A DNA stretch of 64,000 nt from Euleptes europaea (GCF_029931775.1 NC_079332.1:18359803-18423802); one strand, 5' to 3'; shown: positions 48,181 through 61,324, counted from the stretch's first letter. A program made the numbers and translations. Notes: a model not told the origin generated them from the letters alone.

Positions 48181-48490
48181 ATTTATTAAAACATTTATAG
48201 CCCACCTTTCCTCCTGCTTCAAAGTGGCTTACAATAATAGTTAGAAACATTCCCAGTTAAAACCAGATTAAAATGACAAACCCCACAATACTTGTCTGTT
48301 GTTCAAATCTCAAAAGACCCTGGCAAACAGGCAGGGCCTCCTGAAGGTCTCTGAGGAGGGGGGCTTCTCTCCCTTCTTCTGGGAGCCCCTTCCACAGAGC
48401 CGGAGCCACGACAGAAAAGGCCCTGGCTCTGGACAATGCCCGATTGTAATTGTAATTACAATTGTAAGCTGGTTTGAGACTCCTTAAAAG
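48180..48490 (-). repeat. L2-like LINE 3' fragment
   Basis: The minus strand encodes RARAFSVVAPALWKGLPEEG, the APALW..LPEE C-terminal pattern of L2-type LINEs, followed by an AT-rich 3' UTR at the left. Confidence 0.65.
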
Positions 48491-48598
48491 GTAGAGAATG
48501 CGGGGTATAAAAAACAATTCTTCTTAATGTTCAAGCCTCGGCTTGAGCAATTTTAACGGTGTGAATGAACCAGGTGGAAGGGCTTACTTTCTACCTAG

Positions 48599-48898
<300 letters not shown>

Positions 48899-49206
48899 TA
48901 ACCCTTCATTCTTGGAGGAGGGTCTTTCTGAAAGGCAGAGCACTTGGAGTTTACGGGACCTCTGGTGCGCCGGCTGTTGTGCAGGAAATGTGCATGCTTG
49001 AAGTGGAAGCACCACGGGGCTTTGGCTTGGTCGAGTGTGAGAGGGGGGCTCTGATGCTGCTGCTGGTGTGTCCTGGGGCGGAGCATGCGCAGCGCAATTG
49101 GTGCCTTGCCTGGAAAAGAGGGATCGTCCATCTGGCAAGTGGTTTGGCCAACCAGCAGGCATATTCTTCTTTAATCTCTCTTGTTTTCATGAGGACAGAC
49201 TGGTAA

Positions 49207-49976
<770 letters not shown>

Positions 49977-50164
49977 TCACTTGTTGGCAAAGAAGCTTGT
50001 TTTGGTTCTGGATTCGGAACAGCAGAAGGGACTGAAATTTTGAACAGTGACCTTTTATCATTGTTGCTTTACTCCTGTTGTTTTATTGTGTTATTATAAC
50101 CATTTGATTTATATTGTAGGCTTTATTGAGTTCTGCAAGGGTGGTTAATAAATATTTTAAATAA

Positions 50165-50925
<761 letters not shown>

Positions 50926-50929
50926 TTTT

Positions 50930-51370
50930 AACTGGACAATGTTCCTCTGTATGCATGGTTTCTGTTATCCTTGCATAGCAGATCAGAAGAACTAGTTGTG
51001 CATAGATCTACGTGCCGATGGATCACTGCTTTACCAGGTTGATACTTGCATACACATTCTGTATGGGAGACCAATACAGCCCAGTATGAGAACAACTTGC
51101 AGGCCTTCCAACTAGAGGGCTTTACAATTTTGCAAGCCTGGGCTGGTATATGGTTGTCTGTATATATTGAGATATTTGTCAATACTTGGGTATGCATTAT
51201 ATGGGTTTAATTTGACCACTGATGAAGGCCTGCTGGCCGAAAACGTCTGGCATGTGGTATAGGTTTATCAACCTTTTAAGATGCCATTGTGTCACGTTTT
51301 ACCATTTTTAATGTTTTTAATACTTATATAGCGCCTTAAAATAAAATATATTTCTCTATTATCCTTTTAT
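50930..51370 (+). repeat. Retroelement fragment with hammerhead-like motif
   Basis: AT-rich repeat-like sequence around GACCACTGATGAAGG. It shares the motif with 16180 and 56616 and is probably Penelope-related, by analogy only. Confidence 0.4.
51214..51258 (+). ncRNA. Hammerhead-ribozyme-like motif
   Basis: CTGATGA (51219-51225) is followed by a 4-bp stem (GGCC/GGCC, loop TGCT) and GAAA at 51239-51242, the two conserved boxes and stem II of a hammerhead. One extra A separates the first box from stem II. ACCA before the core could pair with TGGT near 51255. Activity is uncertain. Confidence 0.4.
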
Positions 51371-51474
51371 CTTTTTCACCCAGCCATGGGTACCCAGCTT
51401 TTGGTTTTTTAAGGTTGGGTTCTTTCCCCCTTTTTTTCTTGTTCTGTTTCTCATGGAGGGGTAATGCAGGGGTT

Positions 51475-51690
51475 GAACACATGAAGCTGCCTTCTACTGA
51501 ATCAGACCCCCCCTTGGTCCATCAAAGTCAGTATTGTCTACTCAGACCAGCAGTGACTCTCCAGGGTGTCAGGCAGGGGTCTTTCCCATCACTCACTTGC
51601 CTAGTCCCTTTAACTGGAGGTGCTAGGGATTGAACTGGGACCTTCTGCATGCCAAGCAGATGCTCTACCACTGAGCCACAGCCCCTCCCA
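51475..51690 (-). repeat. tRNA-Ala-derived SINE
   Basis: Plus strand ACACATGAAGCTGCCTTCTA to GCTCTACCACTGAGCCACAG. ABCC1 intron 4. Confidence 0.9.
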
Positions 51691-51699
51691 ACAGGGTTA

Positions 51700-52063
51700 C
51701 GAACCTATTTGGCATGGTGAGCCAACTGAGCAGGCACAGTTCAAGAATAAAACTGCAACCATCTGCCATGTAGCCAAATGGTTTTTCTTGGCTGGCCCAG
51801 TTTGGTTTTCCCTTTCTGGAGCTGCTCATCAGAAAGTTACTTGTTGATAGGAATGCTTAAACCCGGTGTCTAGATGTGCCGATGGAAGATGGGGCAGGCT
51901 TGTGTGATTGCCAGCAATGGGCGGCGATGGAGGAAGAAGCTGCCTTCTGCTTAGTGCTGGGATGGGCTTTATGGCTCTTTGGTCAATCAAGAGCAATGTG
52001 TGGCGTGCGGCAACTGCCATGCCCAAGGTTGTTGTTAACTGCCGCGTCCGATTGATTCTTCCA
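51700..52063. other. ABCC1 intron 4, no feature recognised
   Basis: Unassigned sequence up to the exon 5 acceptor. Confidence 0.5.
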
Positions 52064-52064
52064 G

Positions 52065-52190
52065 GGCGCTGATATTGATGCGTTCCGTTTCGCTACCTTC
52101 TACATCTACTTCATCTTGGTGCTCCTGCAGCTGATCCTGTCCTGTTTTGCTGAGCGCCCGCCTTTGTTTTCTAAAGTGGTTCACGTCCCC
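52065..52190 (+). CDS. ABCC1: ABCC1 exon 5
   Basis: The acceptor TTCTTCCAG and donor GTAAGT bound 126 bp encoding [20 protein letters not shown], then [20 protein letters not shown] and VP. It carries the fifth TMD0 helix and leads into the L0 linker (human ...LSCFSDRSPLFSETIHDP). Phase 0. Confidence 0.97.
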
Positions 52191-52304
52191 GTAAGTAACA
52201 AGTTGTGATTTTGCCTCAGGAGGGGGGTGGGAGCTCTGCGAGTTTCGCTTGAGAATCTGAAGTGCTGGTCCCTAATCACATGTCATATTTTTACCTGGCT
52301 GGTG

Positions 52305-52518
52305 GTGGAAAGTGCTGTCAAGTTGCAGCCGACTCGTGGAGACCCCCAGAAGGCTTTCAAGGCAAGAGACTAACAGAGGTGGTCGGCCATTGCCTGCCTC
52401 TGCGTAGCAACCCCGGGCTTCCTTGGTGATCTCCCATCCAAGTACTAACCAGGCCTGACCCTGCTTAGCTTCTGAGATCTTATGAAATTGGGCTAGCCTG
52501 GGCCAACCAAATCAGGTG
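52305..52518 (-). repeat. 5S rRNA-derived SINE
   Basis: 52431-52490 reads CCCATCCAAGTACTAACCAG and CTGCTTAGCTTCTGAGATCT, the reverse of the 5S rRNA promoter half. The other end (GTGCTGTCAAGTTGCAGCCG) is the non-5S body and 3' part. Confidence 0.88.
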
Positions 52519-52519
52519 A

Positions 52520-54172
52520 TTTTTACCTGACTGAGTGTAAACAAGTGCTTAAACTAATTATTCTGGGATGATTTGTATCCCAAAAGCCCTCAGTGTTGTG
52601 GGTTGATTTGGTAATGGTTTTACTGAAAGACCGTCTTGTTGCAATTTTTCTGTTTCTATAAATATTTGCAATGTGGACTTTTTTTTTCTTTTTGCATCAA
52701 GGCGTGTGATGAACAACCATTGAGAGGAACTGTAAGAACCCTCTTAGGGTCAGATCCAGCCATCTTTTGCACTCACCCGCACCTAAGGATTGGTTTATTA
52801 TCCTATCCCACGTTATTTTTGTTCATGCAGACCCCCTCCCCCAAAAAGCTGAATGGATCCAACCCGGAAATTGGGGAGTCACTTCTGGAGACTTCATGTT
52901 CTTTTGTCTGTTGGTTGACTTATTCATGTTCTTGTTTTACGGCACAGTTGCAAACTGCAAACGGGCTCTCGTGGATAAAAGGGACGGGAAGGCCTGGGTT
53001 TGTGCATGGGATTAACGCCATTGCTGTGTTTTGACAGCTGCAGTTCAGCTCCTAATTATGTCCACATTTGGTGTGCATAGTTTATTTTTAGGTGGTGAAG
53101 TTCCATGCATACATGTGCACAGCTGGGGGTGGCGGGGGCCCTTTGCTGTGTTTGACCGCAGTGTTTAATGCAGGGTTTTAGCTGGTACAGAAAATAGGGG
53201 AAAGGTGGTAAAAATAAATTATAAGTGCAGATGAACACTTTTATGATAGCCTTCTCCCAGTTACACCTGGCTTGATGGCATCTGTATAGCAACCTTGTTT
53301 ACCAGCCGGTGCTACCGCTGGGACCTGTGTCCCAGGTAGGCTAATTCTAGCCTACCTTTATAGGCCTGTTATAAGGCAGAAGTTATACTGAACAGTGAAC
53401 AGACTACAGTATTAAATACAGGGATGTTTAGCATTTGTAAATGTACTGCAGATGAGCAAAACCACACAATAGGGCCATGAGCAGACAAGATAGGGAGGGG
53501 GCTCTTGTATTTAGGAGATTCTCCTATTGCACAGAAAAATATAAATTAAACAAAAGGAAAGGGGGGATACAAACATCATGATGGGAGCCAAGCATGGACA
53601 GGTGTGGAATGTTGAGAGCAGTGGAGTGTCAGTTAAAAGGGGGAAAGCAGAAATTGGTTTACACAGATGCCGGGAGCTGATCAAATCCGGGAGTGGGAGA
53701 TTGGATGGGGGGTGGGGGTAGAATTCCTGGCTATTGGTGGCTGGAAAGACTTGTAATGTCAAGCACTGATATATTGGCATAAAAATTACCTTAAAGTGCA
53801 TGCATTTTATTTGGGGAGATGACAAAGTAGAACAAAAAATATTAATCATGTGCTAGATTTGCTTCAGGGTGAAAGGAGATTGAAATAGGTCTTTTCAGGT
53901 CAAAACAGCAGGTACGAGAAGTATGAAGCCATCCCTACCTCCCTGTGCTAATGTTGCAGTTAAGGGCCCAGATGAATTGAGACACCTGGGGAAATAGAAA
54001 TTAATTACATATACCTTTGAAAGAGGTGATCGAGACAGAGTAAGCTAAGCCCTTTTTGAAGAAGGGATGTCCCTTTGTAAGGAGACGGGACTGGCAGCCC
54101 CAGAGGCGGGAACCAAACCAGGCTACTGGTTCCCTTTTCAGCACCTTGGAAAAATTCAAAGGCACTCATGAG
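52520..54172. other. ABCC1 intron 5, no gene recognised
   Basis: Unassigned intronic sequence. CCTTTATAGG near 53356 is a chance-level CArG match. Confidence 0.5.
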
Positions 54173-54174
54173 CT

Positions 54175-54490
54175 CCTGGTTAACAGCAGTGGTTTGGAGC
54201 GGTAGACTCTGATCTGGAGAACCGGGTTCAATTCCCCATTCCTCCACATGAGCAGTGGACGCTAATTTGGTGAACTGGGTTGGTTTCCCCACTCCTGCAC
54301 ACGAAGCCAGCTGGGGGACCTTGGCCTAGTCACACTCTCTCAGCTCCACCTCCCTCACAGGGTGTCTGTTGTGGGGAGGGAAGGGGAGGCGATTGTAAGC
54401 TGGTTTGATTCTCCCTTAAATGGTAGAGAAAGTTGGCGTATAAAAACCAACTCTTCTTCTTCCTCCTCCTCCTCCTCCTCTTGGTGTGGG
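54175..54490 (+). repeat. tRNA-derived SINE
   Basis: Partial head (AACAGCAGTGGTTTGGAGCG), B box GGGTTCAATTCCCC, tail GGCGTATAAAAACCAACTCT with (TCC)n. Confidence 0.88.
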
Positions 54491-54564
54491 TGTCAGAATT
54501 CGTAGAAGATTTTAAAAAGAGTATGGCTTCATAGCTGGACTGGATATTTGTCTTCAGTCTAGAG

Positions 54565-55698
54565 CAGTGGTGAGCAAACCGCGGCTTGTGAGCCGCATGC
54601 GGTTCTTTGGCCTCTAGAGTGCGGCTCTGCCACAAATGACCATGTGCGGGCACGTCGGTCGGGTGACGGGAAAATAAAAATTTAAAAAAGCACGCTTTAA
54701 GCCAAAGGCAAGTCCCAGTTCAAACCGAAAGCCCGGGCAAGCGGGTCACGAGCTCTATGGAAGCCGCCCTGCCCCGTGATCGGGGATTGGTTCTTAGCTC
54801 TTCAGGGGCAGAGCTTTCTTCTCCCGCCTATGAGAGTTAGTGGGGAAAGGGTGAATGGCGTCTCCCCGCTCTCTCCCCTCTCTTCAGTAGAAGAGAAAAA
54901 AAATACTACGCCGTGCTTCTCAACCAAGCCTGGGTGCCTCGCCGTCTGGCTTTCCCGAGCCTGCGACGGTTTGAAAGGCAGGCAGGCGCTCCAGTCGGGC
55001 TCCGAGTGCCCGAGCGCCCAAAGGTAAGCCGCTCGTTGCGATGCTGAATGAAAGCCGCCGCGGGCTAGATGGCCATGCCAGCAAGTTAGGCTGCCAGCGC
55101 CTCCTATTGCTGCTCCTGCTGCTGAAGGGGCTGGAGATGGGGATGGTCCACGCAGAGGCGCGGTCACGTGTTTTTCTCCTTGGAGTGAGACGGAGTGGCG
55201 GCGGTGGCGGCAGCTGGACTCATAAACACAGGCACCTCCGCTTGTTTTGGTTTTGGGGCTGTGGAGAGGGGGGGAAAAAGTCGGCGGAGCTGCGGCTCCT
55301 GCGGCCGCCCGGGGGGAGGCACGAGCCAATGTCCGCGGCCGCCTCGCCCGTGCCTCTCACCCGCCCTCGCTCTGGGGCGCGCGAGGAGGACAGGGCGCCG
55401 CCACCGGCCTCCAAGACTTTCCCGACTGGAATGAAGAGGAGGAGGAGGAAGAGGAAGCAGCGGCAGCAACAGCACCCCCCCCCCCGAGGATGTCCCTTCT
55501 TCCCCTCCGCCTGGGCAGCGTCTCCTCTCCCCGGCTACCGCTCCGGCAGCTGCCTGCTGACGTTTGCTGTGGAAATGGCACTTTTCTCTCCCTAGCCCCT
55601 ATATAGTTTAAGTTTAAGAAATTTGGCTCTCAAAAGAAATCTCACTTGTTGTACTGTTGATATTTGGCTCTGTTGACTAATGTGTTTGCCGACCACTG
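54565..55698. mobile_element. hAT element with a GC-rich, CpG-island-like interior
   Basis: Ends CAGTGGTGAGCAAACC and GTTTGCCGACCACTG are inverted. It is flanked by perfect 8-bp duplications GTCTAGAG (54557-54564 and 55699-55706). The first and last 130 bp or so are ordinary AT-balanced hAT sequence. Between about 54720 and 55600 the DNA is CpG-rich, like a vertebrate promoter and first exon, with GAG/GCA codon-like runs near 55425-55470. No transposase is visible. Inserted in ABCC1 intron 5. Confidence 0.9.
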
Positions 55699-55709
55699 GT
55701 CTAGAGGGG

Positions 55710-56603
55710 CCTGAGTTCGAATTCTGACTTACCAGTTCTCCGTTGGGGAGTAGTGACCTACCTCGCAGGAATGTTTGTGGAAATGGATGGGAGAGTGGCA
55801 TGTTCAAGATTAAGGTGGGCTATTCAATGACGAGCTTGGGGAGCGGGGGGGGGGGGAAGCCAGGGGCAGAGAGGTGAGACGTTGACAGGGAAATTGTCTT
55901 TTGATGCACGGTAGGCGCTTGGTGGGCCTCTTGGTGTGGGTGGCCCTCTTCTCGAGGTGGAAATGCCTTTTCAGTGCAGCGCCTCCCCATGTGGCCATGT
56001 GCTTCTGCCAGGACAAATGTTTTGGCAGCAGTGTGACTTTGCTTTGCCTCCTGGGATCGTGGAGGCAGGGGGAGAGGTTTGCAAGTAGCTTTGTTTGGAT
56101 AGTTCGCAGCATGAGGATAGTTTGCACCACAGAGCCGGTTTGTGAATCTGGGACTTTCAAACAGCGGTGTTCTCTTTCCATCGGTTTTGTGTGTTTTCTT
56201 CAAAGAGCTCCACAGCTCTGTGTTGCATCACAGTGGGAAGTGTTCTCAGAAAACCTGAATAACTTAAGGAATGCGATAATGCTGGAAACACTTGGCAGCT
56301 TGTCCGATTCGCTGCCTCTGCAACCGGCCTGTGGCCAAGCAGATAAAAGGGGCCTGGCCCCTTCTGTGACTTGATGGGGGTTGAGCTGAGCCGCAGGAAC
56401 GGCGGCAGAAGAAACTTGAGAGCAGGAAGGGAGGAAATCTCTGGATTGTTGATGCGGGGGCACTTCTTGGGGGAAAATAATCAGGACTGGGTGTGGTGGC
56501 TCCAAACCTCAAGTGGGTGGCTTGGCTCGGTGCACCGTCCTCTTTCACTTGGGGAATTTCTTGTCGGCTGCTTTGGTTCTGAGTCATGGGGCAGAGGCCA
56601 TCA
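55710..56603. other. ABCC1 intron 5, no gene recognised
   Basis: Unassigned. The longest open frame (157 codons, 55901-56374) has no recognised domain. Confidence 0.45.
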
Positions 56604-56615
56604 TGGGCACGCTTT

Positions 56616-57390
56616 TATGTCCAAAAAAAAAAGGGGGGGCAAAACATGACCCTATAAACACAAGTACCAAGAAGGTCAAGCAAAAAACAGCTAACAAGGC
56701 CAACAATACAATTAAGGGCTAAACCATTAAAAAGTTGTCTAAGTACATATACATTTAATACAAGTTAAAACCAAATGATGCTAATGACTCCTATATGGAC
56801 TTGCAAGGAACCTTCCAAACACATGTTTTAAAATAACACCATTGGCATAATATACACAAACCATAAACTTACAATCACATGTAGACCATACGCGTTTCGG
56901 CGTATTTGCCTTCTTCAGTGGTCTAAAAGAAACAAGCACACCAGACTGTGAATTATATAACAAATTTCTACAAATCTTTGTGACTTTTGGGGGTGGAACT
57001 AGCAAGGTCTCAATAAATACAGAACTGTAGAACTTGTCTGTTAAAGGCATCCTTACAAATGAAACTTACAGCCTATCTTTAACAAAACATCCAAATCCCA
57101 CAGTCACAACGTGATATGAAGGTCGGGAGTGATTATCAAGTGTAAAATTTATGGTATGTTGGACTTTTTCTGAATATACAAGCAAGGGTTGGTGGGGGTA
57201 ACCATGACTGTAATAGGCTTTTCCATTTGTGTTTGGAAGGATCCTTGCAGGGCCACATAGGAGTCATTAGCATCATTTGGTTTTAACTTGCTTTAACTTG
57301 TATTCAATTTATACGTACTTAGACAACTTTTTAATGGTTTAGCCCTTAATTTTATTGTTGGCCTTGTTGGCTGTTTTTTGCTTGACCTCG
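56616..57390 (-). mobile_element. Penelope-like element with inverted terminal arms
   Basis: Flanked by perfect 12-bp duplications TGGGCACGCTTT (56604-56615 and 57391-57402). The left arm (about 56672-56820) and right arm (about 57225-57387) are inverted copies: GGTCAAGCAAAAAACAGCTA pairs with TGGCTGTTTTTTGCTTGACC. Between them lies a hammerhead-like motif. Inverted flanking repeats and hammerheads are known of Penelope-like elements. No coding domain remains. Confidence 0.65.
56883..56924 (-). ncRNA. Hammerhead-ribozyme-like motif
   Basis: In minus sense AGACCA and TGGTCT form a 6-bp stem I. CTGAAGA replaces CUGAUGA, stem II is GGC/GCC, and GAAAC follows. As at 51214 an extra A precedes stem II. 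Confidence 0.4.
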
Positions 57391-57404
57391 TGGGCACGCT
57401 TTGG

Positions 57405-57704
57405 CCAGGCGGAAAGCAAGCTCAGAGGTCCAGGAAATCATTTTGGGTTAGGCCAGCTGGCCCTCTGGGAGCTGGGGCGGGTGGGTTTCCACTGACTCCA
57501 CTTTCCAAATAGCATTGTCATCTAGCAGCAGAATCTGCCCCCATTCCAGGGCTGGGTTGACTCCTGCAGGCGAAGAGCTCCTGTAGCCCAGGGGCCCAGA
57601 GTCTCTGCTGTGAGCCCGGAAGTCCTCGGTTCGAATCTTGCCTCTGTCATGACCTTAGTAGGTGGTCTTAGTGAAGCTGCTTTCTCTCAGCCTCACCCCC
57701 ACCA
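57405..57704. other. ABCC1 intron 5 with an old SINE relic
   Basis: 57575-57700 resembles a decayed tRNA SINE (CCTCGGTTCGAATCTTGCCT). The rest is unassigned. Confidence 0.4.
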
Positions 57705-58375
57705 TGAGTGTTATGTGCCACCAAGTTGCTTCTAACTTGTGGTGACCCTATGAATTAATGCCCCCCAGAATGTCCTTTCTTTAACAGCCTTGCTCATGTC
57801 TCGTAAACTGAGGTGTCGAACTAATTTGTTACGGATACGACATAAATGTCACTTGGTCGGGCTGAGCCATGCCTCACCTGCCCAGATCGAGAGTTGGAGG
57901 GGTGGCGGTGGCTGGTGGGCACCCAGTGGGCTTGCCTGCCCAGATCAGGACCGGGGTGGGTGACTGGCAGGATAAGAGCTCTTGAGGGGCTGGATCTGGC
58001 CCAGAGGCCGCATGTTTGACACTGTCAAGGTACTCCTCGAGCCGCAGCCCTTGGAACTCCTTGGTAGGTGTAGGAGGCAGGCGTTCTTTTGATAGACTGC
58101 CTAGCTCTTTTGACAGACTGCCACCACTCTTGAGTAGGGTCTACACCAGGCTGGGGCCAAGAGCACCCCAGTCTGCCCCTTTGTTGCCGCAGCAACCAAC
58201 ACACCGACCCTGCAGGGTAGCACCTCTGCAACATAGGGTGACACTTGCAATAATATAACCTGGTAAGCGAGATCTGAGCAAGGCTGTCAAAGATAGGACA
58301 TTTTGGAGGACTTTCATTCATGGGGTCACCATGAGTCGGAAGTGACTTGACGGCACTTAACACACACAAGCGAGT
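57705..58375. repeat. Bov-B (RTE) 3' fragments in opposite orientations around a hAT-like piece
   Basis: 57715-57815 (GTGGTGACCCTATGAATTAA, CTTTAACAGCCTTGCTCATG) is the minus-sense Bov-B 3' end. 58280-58375 (GGTCACCATGAGTCGGAAGT, GACTTGACGGCACTTAACAC) is the same end in plus sense. 57818-58026 resembles the hAT MITE at 31026 (TAAATGTCACTTGGTCGGGC, CCGCATGTTTGACAC). Confidence 0.65.
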
Positions 58376-58379
58376 AGCC

Positions 58380-59120
58380 AAACGTAGACCAACTAGATTA
58401 GCTTGAAGCCAGCAGAAGGTCAAGAAGCCAAACAGAGGATTAAAGTTTATAGGTTTATTAGGATCTGCACCTAGTTTCAGTAAAAGTTCTACATAAGCAG
58501 AGCAAAAGGAAAATAACAAAACTTATCAAACATCTAACTCCACAGTAAGGTAGGGTTTAGCAAGGCTTTTTGGTATGCAAGACAATTTACCGAATCAGCA
58601 CTCAGGATATCATCTAAGGTGGCAAAATTCAGCATCCCTTCCTAGAGAACAAAAGGCAATGGGGATGGTCTCTGCGCCCTCCAGCACGCCGAGTACCCCA
58701 CACTTGCTGGCTAGAACTAGTTCTTTATCCCCAGGGTGGGGGATCTCTTGCCCAGTCAGGGGTTGCTAGGAATTACCGCGAGGTGTGTCAGATTGTGCTG
58801 AGCAAGCTTTCTTAATTAATTTCTCCTTTGCAATGTGGTTGTAACAACTAGCGGCCGTCCACTTGTTACCCCCTCATCTGCAAAGTGCCAGGTGAAAGTT
58901 GTTCCAGTGAGCTGGGTTGTTTTTCGAATTAGGCCCCAGCCTTCAAGGAGCAAAAGGAGGATTTGTAAAGATGCCTCCCCAGCTGTGGGCTATCAAAGGA
59001 GTGTGAAGCTTCTCCGGAACTTCAAACACCCTTAGCATAGCGGGGAATCTGAAATATGAATCCAACAGGCCAAAGTTCAGGCCTGAACCAGAATATTATT
59101 TACTCAAGGAATGGTGGGCA
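58380..59120. other. ABCC1 intron 5, unassigned, possibly LTR-like
   Basis: In minus sense AATAAACCTATAAACTTTAA near 58450 could be an LTR polyA region, and the stretch interrupts Bov-B sequence. Boundaries could not be fixed. Confidence 0.3.
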
Positions 59121-59660
59121 CACCAATTCCTTGACAGACACCCCTGCTTTATAGAGTCCATCTATCTCATGTTGGGTTGTCCTCTTTTCCTGCTGCCTTC
59201 CAGTTTTCCTAGCATTATTGTCTTTTGTCTTCTCATAATGCAACCAAAGTATGATAGCCTCAGTTGAGTAATTTTGGCTTCTAAGGAAAAATCAGGCTTG
59301 ATTTGATCTAGAACCCACTGATTTGTCTTTTTGGTGGTCCATGGTATTCGTAACACTCTCCTCCAACACCACGTTTCAAAGGAATCAGCTTGTCCAACTT
59401 TCATAGCCATACCTAATAATGAGGAATACGATGGCATGAATTAACTTGATCTTGGCCTCTAGCGACATGTCTTTTACACTTCAGAATCTTTTCCTGCTCC
59501 TTCATGGCTGCCCTCCACAATCTCAGTCTTCTGCTGATTTCTTGGCTGCCGTCTCCCTTTTGGTTGATGATGGAGCCAAGGAACAGAAAACCTTTTAACA
59601 ACTTCACTTTCTTCAATGTCAGCCTTAAAAGTTGACTTTACATGCCTCTTTGTAAGAACT
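59121..59660 (-). repeat. Bov-B (RTE) LINE C-terminal region
   Basis: Minus-strand frames encode FLFLGSIINQKGDGSQEISR, then ADSFETWCWRRVLRIPWTTK, QLRLSYFGCIMRR and GKLEGSRKRGQPNMR. This is the Bov-B reverse transcriptase C-terminus, in several frames. Broken LINE copy. Confidence 0.85.
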
Positions 59661-59934
59661 ACCCCCCCCCAATCAAACATAGCATATGACATGCTTGAAA
59701 AAGCTAGATAAATACCAAGTGATAAACAGCTGGCCGAACAAGAGGATTATACGAAGGGTGGAGGGTGAGAGAGCATTGGGGGAGAGGCAGGGGGTCTCAC
59801 TCAAGAAACCCACAGTTAGCGAGGGTAGGGGTGAAATGAATAGTTGCCTTTGGAGGAGGTCTTTGCTCTCCCCGGCGGGTCCCGGAGCTTGGCACATGCA
59901 GGTCAGTTTTCCATGGATCAGCCAGAGAGGAATG

Positions 59935-60237
59935 GTAGAAGAAGAGCTGGTTTTTATATGCCAACTTTCTCTACCATTCAAGGAAGAATCAAACCGGCTT
60001 ACAATCACCTTCCCTTCCCCTCCCCACAACAAACACCCTGTGAAGGAGGTGGGGCTGAGAGAGCTGTGACTAGCCCAAGGTCACCATGCTGGCTTCCTGT
60101 GGAGGAGTGGGGAAACAAATCCAGTTCACCCGATTAGCCTCCGCTGCTCGTGTGGAGGAGTGGGGAATCGAACACGGTTCACCAGATCAGAATCCGCTGC
60201 TCCAAACCACCGCTCTTAGCCACTACACCACGCTCAT
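59935..60237 (-). repeat. tRNA-derived SINE
   Basis: Plus strand GAAGAAGAGCTGGTTTTTAT to GCCACTACACCACGCTCATG. Confidence 0.9.
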
Positions 60238-60239
60238 GG

Positions 60240-60625
60240 TAGCCATGAGGCAAGCATGGGAAGGGGCTTTGGGCAACATGGAGCCCCCAGAAAGAGGTGG
60301 GTGTTTCCCCTTTCCTGTTGAGTTGCCTGTTCCTCAGGCAGGGAATGCCGCAGGAAGCATTTGTGGCCATTGCCGGTTCTCCTTGGGGGGCCAACCCAAC
60401 TCCCCTTCGCTGCGGCCCTTTCCCTGGCCCCTGTGCTCCGTGTAAGGGACGACCACGGCCATTCTGTGGGCTGGGTCTTGGTGGGGCAGAAGGCCTTTGC
60501 TCTCCAGCTCTGTGTCCTGGGGACTGCGCTCTCCTGTCTTCGGGGAAAGAGCTGCAGACCAACAAGGCCAATAAGATGCTGCTGTGAACTGCCGCTGCTC
60601 CAGGAAGGAGGAGGCACAAACTGTG
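60240..60625. other. ABCC1 intron 5, no feature recognised
   Basis: Unassigned. Confidence 0.5.
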
Positions 60626-60627
60626 AG

Positions 60628-61320
60628 AGACAGCGTGGTGTAGTGGTTAAGAGCGGTGGTTTGGAGTGATGGAGTCTGATCTGGAGAACCGGGTTTGATT
60701 CCCCACTCCCCTGCATGAGCGGCGGAGGCTAATCTGGTGAACCATGTTGATGAGATGGTGCTGAGTTGTTTTCTGTTGCCCCAGAAAGTCGGACCAGAAC
60801 CGATGGGTTGAAATTAAACCAAAAGAGTTTCCGTCTTGACATTAGGAAGAAACAGAGCGGTTCATCAGTGGAACAGGCTTCCTCGGGAGGTGGTGAGCTC
60901 TCCTTCCCTGGAGGTTTTTAAGCAGAGGCTAGATGGCCATCTGTCAGCAAGGCTGAGTCTATGACCTTGGGCAGTTCATGGGAGGGAGGGCATCTTGGCC
61001 ATCTTCTGGGCATGGAGTATGGGTCACTAGGGGTGTGGGGTGGGAGGTAGTTGTGAGTTTCCTGCATTGTGCAGGGGGTTGGACTAGATGACCCTGGTGG
61101 TCCCTTCCAACTCCATGATTCTATGATTCTTCTATGTTTGATTCCCCACCCCTCCACATGAAGCCAGCTGGGTGACCTTGGGCTAGTCACACTCTCTCAG
61201 CCCCACGTACCTCACAGGGTGTCTGTTGTGAGGAAGGGAAGGCGATTGTAAGCAGGTTTGATTCTTCCTTAAGTGGTAGAGAAAGTCGGCATATAAAAAC
61301 CAACTCTCCTCCTCCTCCAC
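60628..61320 (+). repeat. tRNA-derived SINE, split by CR1
   Basis: The head GACAGCGTGGTGTAGTGGTT and first B-box unit run to about 60745. The SINE resumes at about 61132 (TTTGATTCCCCACCCCTCCA) and ends GGCATATAAAAACCAACTCT. Confidence 0.88.
60746..61131 (+). repeat. CR1 LINE 3' end inside a SINE
   Basis: GGTGCTGAGTTGTTTTCTGT, then TTCCTCGGGAGGTGGTGAGC, GTTGGACTAGATGACCCTGG and CCATGATTCTATGATTCTTC. Confidence 0.9.
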
Positions 61321-61324
61321 TTGA

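Noticed and set aside
53353-53364. CArG box CCTTTATAGG in ABCC1 intron 5
   Set aside because: A single match in unassigned intron sequence, expected by chance.
54802-55595. Protein-coding genes in the hAT cargo
   Set aside because: The frames are GC-rich composition effects on both strands, with no recognised domain or splice support.
55901-56374. A 157-codon frame in ABCC1 intron 5
   Set aside because: No recognisable domain or splice pattern; treated as chance.
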